Notes under the pieces: generated by a model
Told to the model about the DNA's origin: nothing
The model's database searches: none
What the model saw: the letters and a program-made list of their open reading frames with translations, nothing else
DNA from: Patiria miniata
Taxonomy: Eukaryota > Echinodermata > Asteroidea > Valvatida > Asterinidae
DNA: 64,000 nt
Assembly: GCF_015706575.1 (NCBI RefSeq)
Contig: NW_024037047.1
Coordinates: forward strand, 7,506,632 to 7,570,631
Reading direction: 5' to 3'
Shown here: in pieces, positions 32,179 to 44,100 of the stretch
How positions within the stretch are numbered: position 1 is the stretch's first letter
Layout: every line of letters begins with the position of its first letter
Translations under genes and position numbers: made by a program

Positions 32179-35100
32179 GTAAGCTTGAGCCATCAAATCT
32201 TTACACTCAAAATCCCATAGTACATGTATAATGGAGACCATTCTAGACAGGCATATAGAGAGCCGCTAGAGCACTGTCACAACTTTTCTTTTCAATTGAG
32301 GGTGATGAGTTATTCTATTATTAACTACGTTTTGAATATTGTCTCCATATATTTCCCCGATCCGGTCGATTTTATCCTGGTTCAACACCTTCTGATTTCC
32401 AGCATGGCGTAAAATATCCATACGCGCTACAAGCTTCAACAAACCACCCATGCTAAGTCTGCATATCTCATGAAATTGGAAGTATAGTAGAATTGTTCAT
32501 TGCAACTTGTAAGTTGATTATACCATAATAGTCGAGTGGCTTAAGAAGAAAACATCGTGAAGCGCCGGACTAAAAAAGTATCAGATTGTGTATTCTTACT
32601 GTATAGGTACCTAGAAGACATTCCAGAGGCGCTGCGCAGTTTGGCGGCCTAGGTCAAGGTCAAGCCAAAGTCAAAGTTCACATTTTTTTTTTTTTTATAC
32701 ATTCTATATGGTGTAGTGAATTTTAAGTTCATAATTTCATAAAAGCACGTTCTGGCAATTATAAGACCGACCATATCAGAACCAAATCCATAAAAAAAAA
32801 CTGGTGGAGTTAATCTCATTTCTAAAAATGCTAAGTCATATAGATTCCGCATTTTCAAAACTATTTTCTGTGACATTATACTCTTGGAGAAAAAAATACG
32901 TGTTATTATTTTTTCATTCACTTTGATATGTGAATAACTACAAACGTAAATAAGGCTCTTCCTCTGATTTTATTCATTAGTTTATAGTATTAGTAAGCGT
33001 TAATTTGCTTCAAATGCTGACAATTATACAGGGTGGATAACAAAAAAAGACGAAACCGAGATATTATTGCTAATTGGAACAGAAGTATGGCACATTTGAA
33101 TCAAAGGGAGATATCCTCTGTCAGGGTTGAATCTCCTCTTTAAAATGACACCCTGATCATGTCCTTACATTAATGGTTGACTGAGCAGTGACCTATTTTA
33201 TGAAAGGATCTATTTAGAGAATTGCGCCACTTTTCATGGTGACATCTCTTTTTTCCCCTCTTGTCTTAATTGGCAACCATAGCTTTCCACTCTGTGACAA
33301 ATGACACCACAAATACCACAATTGAACAGTGGCGAAAGCCTCCAAATAGACTCTTATAGAATTGTTCACTGCTCAGTCAACCGTGGATGTAAGAACATGA
33401 TCAGGGTGTCATTTTAAAGAGGAGATTCAACCCTAACAGAGGATGTCTCCCTTTGATTCACATGTGCCCTACTTCTGTTCCAATTAGCAATAATATCTCG
33501 GTTTCGGGGTTTTTTATCCTCCCTGTATACACATCACATTTAAGTCACAAGGCATGAAGGTGTACGATCAGTTCTAGTATTCCATTTTTCCCTTTTTCCC
33601 TTGGAAACCCTTTGGTCCAGTTTCATAGCTTGGTCCTGTTACTATTTACTCTACAGTGTGGAAGGCGTACATATATGAGCAAGCTCAGTACAGCATTCAC
33701 AGAGCCAATATATATTTTCCGATTAATATTATACACAGTAATACTTCTGTGGCCTTAAAACTCAAGATAATGCAATGCACGATTACAGTCATACCTATAC
33801 CTGTGGACCTTTTTTGTTCACAGGCACCAGTAGAATGCGTACACATCCTTGTAAACATCTTCAATCGTAGACCCTATTGCCCTCTTTTGTTCCAAGTCCA
33901 TTGTATGCATTAACAACCACACACTCACCCATCGTTTGTTTATGGTGTAAATCGAGGATTTTCTTTTGTTCCTCTTCCCTTTTCCTTTGTCTGTACTTCA
34001 ACGTTTTCGCAACAGCTCTCATTGGTTTTGTACACGTTTTCTAATCGAGCTCGTCCTCGATTTATTTCCTGTCCTCGATTCACCGATGATGTTGCACGCG
34101 TGTGTGTCCTCGATTTACACCACCATCAATGTTACCACGTAGAGTGCTCCTTGTTTGTGTTTCCGCCATTGCCAATAAAAGTTTTTTTCAGGGACGCACT
34201 GCACTACTGATTCAAAGGTCAGATATCGTAAACACTGTTCAGCAGAACAAGGTGACCGAGCAGAGACCATTAGAAACGAAGCGCATGCGGCAGACGTAGT
34301 AGAATAAAAAATGCACCATTGGTGCGGTTGTTACTCAAACTGATTGGATATTTTCAAAGTGTCTTTCCCATTTGGAAAAGTGCTTTTTGAAAGCACACTG
34401 TACTAGCGAGGTGAGCACCGTACCGTAGCAAGAGAATAATGGCCAAGCCTTAGTGCAGCCAAATTGACAGTGGCATGCCTACATTTTTTTCGGGCAAATA
34501 GGACCCATTTTTGACCGTAATTTTGTCAAGTCTGCCCTCAGATAATAACCCAAAATCCATGGAGTTGATCCTCGGCTATTCTTCGCCATTCCACAGTTTT
34601 TTTTAAACCAGACGGTGTCTTTGTACCAATTAAAATTTGTAGGGCACTTTTGATGCAAATGAGCTCTCGTAGAAATTTTGTGAACCCTCAACAATCGCGA
34701 AATCTTTCCGCCTGCTGTCGGTCTAATTGCACCATTCGGATATATCGTCTGTCTAGTCCCCCCCCCCCCCCACCACCACCACCACCACCACCACCACATC
34801 GAAAAAAATAATAGTATTTAATAGTATTTCATAATAGTGCTCGTTTATTCAGAAATTTATGAAATATAAATTAATATCCAAACTGATTAGATATTTCCCA
34901 AGTGTCTTGGCGTAGACGAGACGAACTCGAATACTCCTGGATGAAAACGTGTGCTCATTGTTTGAATTTGCTTGAACTGAATTAGAAATTGTCTGACAAA
35001 AGACAAAATTAAACATTGGAAGCGCACTAAATCGATGTTGATGGACGAGTTTTAATATTAGAAACGGTGAAGTCGAATGATAAACGTTTTAACATAGCCA

Positions 35101-38100
35101 GGAAAACCTATACCAAGGACAACATTTCTTATAAATTTTTCATCAAAGTAATTGCGCTCTCCCGTCATATCATTTTCTAAAGGTTCATCATAAAAGCGTT
35201 TCTATGCATGGGGCCACGCTTCAGTGACTTCGGAGGGTTTTGCATTTATTACTGGAAGACTATTCCCTGCGTTAGCAATTTCTGACTGTGTAACACTGCG
35301 ATGGGCTTTTTGCGATTTCAAAGGGAAATTCAGTAAAACCGGCAACTGCAATAACCAGAGATATACAAGGTGTTTCGAAAAAAAAGGAAACCCAACTTCA
35401 AAGAATGAGTATGGACAGACGATATGTTTACTGGCTATAAAACTAGTATCATCTGAAAGCGTAATCTCTATGCTTTTCAATGATACCGTGTTTAGGTTTT
35501 CTGAGTCATGCATCATTGTCTTGAAAACTGGATGCAAAAATGCAGTTGGTTCACTTTCATTAAAAAAAAAAAAACCGCTGGGCACGGTGTGCCTATTGTT
35601 ACGGAAATGTCTGTGAAATGGCTTGAATGTTAATCCTCGGGGAAATGGCACATTGTTTTGAACGTGGCTTGGTCAAAACGAGAAATTCGTGACAAATACT
35701 AAAATCCAGTTTTGAAACCAACCCGACTTGGTTTTTTGGGGTTTTTTTACGCACTCGTGTCTTCTTCTTGAAAGCTTATTCTCATGCACACCATACCTAT
35801 TGTGTTTGACATGAAAGTGAACCAACTGCAATTTTGCATCAAAATCTCATGACAGTGGCGCTCAGTGATGCATGACCCTGGAAATGTAAACAATGTATCA
35901 TTGAAAAGCATAGAGATTATGCTTTCAGATGATACCAGTTTTATAGCCAGTAAACATTTAGTCTGTCCATACTGGTTCTTCAAAGTTGGGTTTCCTTTTT
36001 ATTGAAACACCCTGTACATGGTGCAATATTGGTTCCAATTGTTTGTTTAGTGACATTTGCCACGACACGCGGGCGCATGGGTAGTTCGAACTCGCATGAC
36101 TTTGTCAGTGAAACAAATTCACGCATTTTGCATCAGTGGACGTACCAAATGAAGTATAGAATTTAGTTTCAGAAACATCATTGTTGGTTGTGTGAATAGG
36201 AAAACCTTGAACTTCTTGAAAAGTTGTCTGACAGCACGAAAGAACAAAACATTCCATGTTTTTCATTTCGAATTTCTTCTTTAAAAGAAATTATATTTTC
36301 AACCATAACTGACTTTCAGGTATCATTGAGGTTCTGTTTAAAGAAAAGGAAGTAGCCTTGATCTTTAAGGGCCCTGTGCCGCATACCTGGATGGTAAACA
36401 TGCTATAGTGTGTAATATTGTGACTAGAAAGTAAAGAAAGAGGCCATTATGCAGGTTAACACTCGCTTCATATTATTAGGTGTTGGGCCATAATAATATA
36501 GGTTTTCTCGGTCAATTTCGGCAAATGAGCAGCCAATTTAATATTCGTGCGTTCGAATTGAAGCTATTTTGCCTCTCCAGTTGTTACTGCGTTTCAAATT
36601 CAGAATTCGGCCATTCAATTTCGTTTTGAGGCATTCAAATTCCTTTAGCACTGTGTTCAATTTTAGCATATCGTCATTCCTTTTCGTGACACACAATCAT
36701 CATTCAATTGAGCAAAGCTGGTTCGACTGGAGATTTTGCTGATTTAATTTTTTTCAATTTCGTAAAGAGGCAATCAATTTCGCTGAAAGAGAATTCAAAT
36801 AAGTACGACTAAAGAAATACGAATAAACAGATAAACTGTACTAGGCAACTGTTTCGTATCTTCACTTTACATTGGGCCAATGAGGTTTTTTCTTCTTCTT
36901 TGTTTTCTTCTTCATTCTTTTTTTTGGGGGGGGATCTTTATTGGTTAACTGACCAAGACCTAATTTTGTATTGTGTTTGAATGGGGTGTTTCGTTATGTT
37001 TTTCCTGTTTTTTTATTGTTTAAGTTGTTTCTTCCTCAACCATCAATCTGTTGGCGTGCCAGACAACTTGGCATATATGTTTGGTTATGGTTGTACCACT
37101 GCATGCACTTCACTTGGGTGATGACATCAACACTCTGGATGGCTGCTTGTTGAAGGAGATCGCACCTCCACTGCTGCATGTTCATTCCTGCTTGCTGAGC
37201 AGCCTGTCTGTCTCCGACACGTTGTTGCCACTCAGGTAACCCAAGGATGCGTTTAACTGCAGCCTTGAATGCAGAGTGTGCCATCTCCGTGCTGTTCAGG
37301 AATGGGGAGTAGGGAGGGAGGCGCTTCAGCTGGATCATTGGGTTGGCACCTTCAGGGAGTTGGGCTCGCACGTGAGGTCTCGCATTGTCGTACATGAGGT
37401 AAATGGGTTCGTCGTCTGGGAAAACTGCATCACACTCTTGAATTGTGTCCGCAAGAAACTCCTCGAATCTCTCTCACGTCACAGTTTCGAATGCGATTCG
37501 GTGGTGCACCAAGCCTACTTCACTAGAAACAGCGAAGGTGACATTGTAATTTCTCCCTCGTTGTCTGTCGACGACTCGTCTTGCAGCGATCCCTCGTGGA
37601 GCTCTACCCTGGGAGCGTCGAGTCCAGACGTTATAACCTGTCTCGTCAATGAAGACTAGATGCACCAGAACACCATGCTGCAGGAACCACTCACCATACT
37701 GGACGCGTTGATCAAGAACTTCAGGGGAATTTCTTGCATCAGGGACGTCCTTCACTAGTTTCAGTGTAATCATCATCCCATCCAAGGCCCTGGCTATGGT
37801 GGCAGTAGAAACCTGGGGCTTCTCTGGCAGATGCTCACTCAAACTAGCCTTCATTTGTTGAAGTGTCAAGACGGGATTAGCGTCAAGGATGCCTTGCAGA
37901 TGGTTTTGCATGTCATCATCCATCTTGCTGTGGGTTGCTCCTCCTCTTGCCAGCGTCTCTCGCCTTCCAGTCCTCAAATATGTTGCAACATTGATCTGGC
38001 TGTGGACTTGTTGATGTTCAAATTGATCGCAAGCTGAAGGTAGTCTTGCTCGTTTCCCTCGAAGGCCTCAATCAACCTTTCTCGATCTACATGGGCCACT

Positions 38101-41100
38101 CTGGCGTAGCGACCACGAGCTGCCATTTCTAGAAATAAGCGTGTAAAACTGTAGCGAAAGCTCGTCTTCAAAGTACATCGGCAAAGTGACTCAAGTGCCA
38201 AAAAGTGAACCGTATTTATGCCTTCAACATTCTTAAGGAAACAAAAATTTTAACAAAGCTTTTTTTAGATTGCACAAATTCCAGAAATGACTGCCCAAAA
38301 ATGAATTTGAATGACTAAACACACGCCTCAAAAAGCTCCTGCGAATTTGAATGCTGCTTTGTTGAATTGTTAAATTGCATGATTATTTTGTTAAATCGAA
38401 TGACGCAACAGTACATTTGACTGGTCATAAAACGAAATCGAATGACCCTTTTCAGTAGCATTTGATTTCGCGCGAAATAGAATAGCGTAGTGGTTAAATT
38501 GGCTGCTCATTTGCCGAAATTGACCGAGAAAACCTATAATAATAATAATAAACAGTGCTCATCAAGCGCATTTTACACAAAGTCCCAATGCGCTAAACAA
38601 TACAAAACAATATTAATACCATGAGCCCAACACCTATTGTTATTGTTAGAATATACTATTTCTTTTTTTATTCTTCAAGATACATTCTTTTCCAGAACTG
38701 TTTATCAACATGAAAAGTGATATGAACTTCAATTGTCAATACATGAATGCATAACCCACTGAAGGCGTATTTTTTTGTAGTTACGTCATCATGACGTTAT
38801 CATGGGTCAGGTGACATTACTTCAAAAAATAATAAATTTAATCTTTGAAATTAAATATGAAATCAACCGTGAGAGACCAGAACTTGAATTTTGCGGGAAT
38901 CGACATGATAATACATGCTCTTCATTTTTTCTCGTGCGCGTCAAATCAGGTGACCATTCCTTCCAGTTGAAGCCGAGAGTACCTAATAATTTAAAAGTGG
39001 AAATAGATATGAACTTGCTTTTAGTGTCTGGCTGGGTTGGCCTTTCCAAAAAATGATCGGTGACGCCATGAAGTGTTCGAGCGTCCTCTAGCAGCACGTT
39101 AAAAAATGTCCAAAACGCAATGTAAGTTGATGTCTGTGGCGAAATTTGCGGTAATCGCTTCAAAATTAATATACATGATGGCCTTAATGCAGACAAGACC
39201 TGTGCGCGAAAAAAAAATGATTACGTCATCAGACCGGAAGTTAAAATGAAAAGACTTTTTTTCCTTTGAAAATTCCTGAAAAATCAACCCTGAGAGATTT
39301 AATCTCGATTTGTGCTTTAAATGGCACTTTAGTAATAGGTCTAAAACTTCCGCAGATTTCGTTTCAATAAGAAACCTTGGATTTGCCCTGCAGCCCCCTC
39401 GAAATTTGAAGTTGACCACGCCTACGTCTTATGATGTTCATTGAATGCAACGTACATTGTACCGTGTATTGTACATGCATGGTACATGTATTGCGTGTGC
39501 ACAGAAATGGGGATGATTTCGTACAACAGGGAACCCCCTCCAAACAGCGTGCTCTCCTACTGAGTGTCTGGTTTTACGACTGTTTTATGTTTACTATTGA
39601 GCCGCATGTAACGGCTGTTTGATGGACCTATGTATTATTGGGTGTTAACCAATGTTTTGTACACGTATACGGAAGCAATTTTTTTTTACTTCTGATGACG
39701 TCTTTATGAAACTCAACAGTTTGGCTCGCAAAAGCGCCCAATTGAGCGGTTTTTTTTCCTTTAATTAAGCGCTTTTTCTAAAAACATGTGCATTGGGGTA
39801 AAGCAGATATGGCGAGCAATATTTTGTAATGCGCCAATGGTGAGCGACCTTTACCTTTAGAGATTTCAGCTATTTATTTTTTTGTAACGATTGTGCCTAC
39901 TAAGTTTACACTACAGCAGCATACCCGTGCAGAACCTCACCTGACTCTTTTTAATGACCCTGTGTATAATTCTTGCACGCGCTATTTTTCAACCCTCAAC
40001 CCTCAACATCAACATCAACATCAACAATCAGCAAGCAACATCAACATCAACAATCAACAATCAACAATCAACAATTAACAAACAACATCAACCATCAACA
40101 TCAATTATCATTAATCAACATCACCAATCAACAATTATTATTATTATTATTATTATTAAATGGTTTATTTAAAAACATCATATCGCAGCCTCGCGGCCGA
40201 ATTGCACAATGTTTTACATGATTTATAAATATTGTTAAAAGACAATGCTTACATACAAATAAGAAACACGAAACTATGACACATAACAGTAAAAAAAACA
40301 CCAGCAATCAACATAAAAAAACAACATCACAATCAACATCAACAATCAACATCAACTAATCAACAATCAACATCAACAATCAACATCAACAATCGAAAAT
40401 CAACATCAACAATCAACATCAATTACCAACATCAACAATAAACAATAAACAATCAAGAATCATCAGCAACATTAGACATCAACAATCAACATCAAGAATC
40501 AACATCGGCATTCAACAACAACAATCAACAATCAACATCAACGATCGACTGCAACGATCAACATCAATAATCAACATCAACAATCAACGATCAATAAATA
40601 ACAATGCGAACAAGCATTATGTTCTGTTCATTAAACAGATATAGTTCTTGCCATCACAAACATGTGCTAGCCCAACACCGTGTGTTTGTACCACAAACAC
40701 TAGTTATTAGTATTATTACACTGGCAGTGAAACCCAGCATTCCTCAAAAGTGCCCCAGGCACTGTAGCTCGCAAAACTGAAGAAGCCTGTTCAGAGGAGA
40801 CAATGAGAAGAAATCACAGTTTAAGAGGTGTGGAAAAAACCCAGAAGAATATTCTGGGGCAAATTCACGGAGTGAGGAAGAGACTGTAAAGTGGTTCTTA
40901 TCTAAAATTGAGGATTGGAAAGATGACACATGTCCAGACAGGATTCTGACTATTTTACTGCGTATTGTGAACTCCTGCAGTTGCATGTCTGGTTTACATA
41001 GCAACAGTCTAAAGAGGGCGCTATACAGTTTTAGTGGTGATGAGTAAACTCGTTTAACCCACACAGGGACTGAAAACCCAGTCCACATGTTGGCCCAGGC

Positions 41101-44100
41101 GGGGAGGGGGGATATATGCATATCCCAATGCATATAGACTTCAGCCCAATTTACCTACATTTGCACTGTATTTTTCCCAAATGACGTAATACAGGGTGAG
41201 TAAAAAAAAAAAAAAAATGTCAGGGCCATTGTTTTAGTGAAGCTCTGCATGCAGCACTTTCAAAATCCAGAATATCAAAGCCCAATTCATAATCTTTCTT
41301 TTAGTAGAAGAATCAATCAAATCACAAATGTAATTTTCAAGGAATGTTTAAAACAACCACCGTTTTAAAGTTCTGTCTACGGAACACAAAAAGTAAGTGT
41401 TCTTTCCGCAAAACGAAAACAATTACATGAGGATGTGTGTGAATTGTGTTCGTTTTGCAGAAAGAACGCACAGTTAGAAAGAATGTAGTTAGGACTTAGA
41501 AGGTTACAGATCCTGTTTTCATCTAGCACATAAAGGGGTACGGGCAACATTAACGATGGTAAACTAGTTTTGATAGAATAAAACTAGAACTCATATCACT
41601 TGTGATGAAATAAATTAGGTTATTTTTACAGGCACAGTGTTCGTGGCGTGCCATCAAGTGTGCTTCATCGGATCGGAATTCGACCCACAATCTGGTATCC
41701 CACCCCGTTGGTTCTTACCGTACAAAGATCCGTGCGAATGCACAGCTATACGTCTCGGTGGGATGCGCATCCCTGCTTCGTCATACCGCCAGGGGGCGCC
41801 CTACTATCTGGATCATCTCATCCTAAGTGAGGTCTCGGAAGAAATACAGACGATCTTCAATTGCTTGGGTAAGGTTAAGACTTCCTCGTCTTAAATCATA
41901 ATATCTTTACCACATCAATTGACCATGCTATAATATGCGAGGGCCTATAGCAACTCTACACTGACGACGCATGGTAAAGGGCGCCACCAAGAGCCCACAG
42001 AAAGCCTATGTGTCTCGCCGTGCACCTTCCGAAAACTCGACCTTCATTTTGTAGACTGTGAAAAAGATGTGTATATTTACTCGGCCACACAAATTTGAAT
42101 AAAGAATTTTATGAATTTCCTTTTGGGGAGGGTGGATAGGGTTGGACTGGAGGATGCACGGTGACCGAGGGTCTGGTTGTGGTAGGCGGGTTGGACTTCA
42201 TTTGAAGCTATGGGCGCTTTTTCCCCCTTATTCTTGTCTTTCTTACAGGAATTCGTGGAGGGTACGAACAAAAGCAGTCTCCCCCCTTTTTAGATCTGCC
42301 AGTGCTTTCAATTACTCAACATAACGCTTTAAAGGTAGTCCATCATTTGTAATTTGTGCATTTTGTTCGTTTGAAGCAACAAAAGTGCTCAAAATCTAAA
42401 GAAGGGTGCTGAACAACTAGCCTGATGAGGTTTCAGCTCAGATTTAGCTGTATATTTCGAGAAAAACAACATTCTAGGATCTCGATTTCAGATCAAAAGT
42501 TGCTGAATCATGTTTTGAATTGGGCCTGAATTCAGCGTCCAAGACACGTTCTCACTGAGCCGATTGCAGCTACACGATGTCGCGCACCGATTATATAGCA
42601 AGAGGGCGCGCGTGTGCGTCGTGTCAACGCTTGCGCGCGCTTCGCTGAATAAAAAAAACGAACTACTATTCCGCAAATTTCCAACGGTGCTTCTTAAAGA
42701 CGCATCGTTGGAAAGGCCTTCTTTCGTTGATTTCTTCAAAATGACAGCTTGCCTGAAAGAATAATTTCACAGGGAGTTTAGTCCCCTCACTATCTTTCAT
42801 CCATTTATGTTTTTTAACAATAATTACGCCAGTTACTTTTGGGATAGCTGCAAATGATGGACTCTGGCTTTAAAAAAAAAAAAAAAAAAATTGTTCATTT
42901 ATAGAGACATCGTTTTTTTAACATAAACGAAACCCTTAACATAGATCTCAGTGAACCTACTTTTTTATAGATTCAGCAGGTGGATGTTTGAGCCCGGAAC
43001 CCTTGGGTCTCGAAGACGGCACGATCCCTAATGACCGCATGAAAGCGTCAAGCTACTATAATTACGCCCACAGAGCAGCAATGGGGCGACTGAACAACTC
43101 GGACGGTTCCTGGGTGACCACGAGGTGCGTACGTTTAGTGATTGCAAGCTACATCGCGAATGATCTACTGGGAACATAAATAACAGATATTCATACCTCT
43201 GAAATTTGTAAATCTATGAGACACCCCTTTTCAGTAAAGAATTTCGCAAGTTGCACTTTATGGGCCCCGTGCGCCAACAAAGAGGGAGCCCTTTTACCTA
43301 GCAAAACGTCCCACGGGCGGGACATTTAGCTTGTTGACGCGCACCGTTCCTTGTGAGTGACGCACGTACACCAGGGGATTTGTACTATGTAAACGCAGTG
43401 GCATGGCCGCACGTCGCGGCAAAATTGTAGTCAGGCAAGATGACGTCGGTCGGTCACCCCCAACTGTACTTTCTTTGCCGATGAGGGGGTACTTGTGAAC
43501 TCAGCGGATAGGGCATTTAAAATGTTTCATGACAACTGAGGGCGTTGTTGCTGTGACTCTCATACACTGAAACCACAAGTGAACCACAGACTGAGAGCAG
43601 AAAATATTACCACGCCAAAACCCTAAACTCTGGTGACGGTGTATGAGGCTCGATCCGGGGATGCAACTGACCCAGTTTCGCTGTCATTGGGGGAAGACTG
43701 TGGGAGAAGAGTCATTTTGTAAATTTCAATAAAATGACCCCAAGTGACCACTAGGTGACCTTTGGCCCCGATCTGACCATACCCCATATGAAGCTTGGGT
43801 CATTTGTTATTATGGCTAAGTTTGGTTGAAATTGGCCAAAGCGTTTGGCAGTTAAAGCAATTTAAAGCTCATGGTGAGAAAGAAGATGAAGAAGACGAAG
43901 ACATAGCGAAGGATAATATATTAGCGCGCTTCGCACGGCTGATATAAAGAAAGAAAGAAACATGACAATCACAGTGTATCAGCGTGCTTCGCACGGATGT
44001 TTTAATGATGAACAAAAAAATTACCTTAAATGGCGAGTGGGTGGCATATGCCGATATTGAAGCACCGCTTGATGTCGTATAGATTATAGACGTCATCAAT

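Noticed and set aside
34479-34799. 106-residue frame with poly-Trp and poly-Gly start
   Set aside because: The start is a translated (CCA)n and poly-C tract; the rest has no recognisable domain.
35202-35651. Overlapping 130- and 149-residue frames on opposite strands
   Set aside because: They lie across a palindromic MITE and its flank; mirror-image frames are expected from the inverted arms, and no domain is seen.
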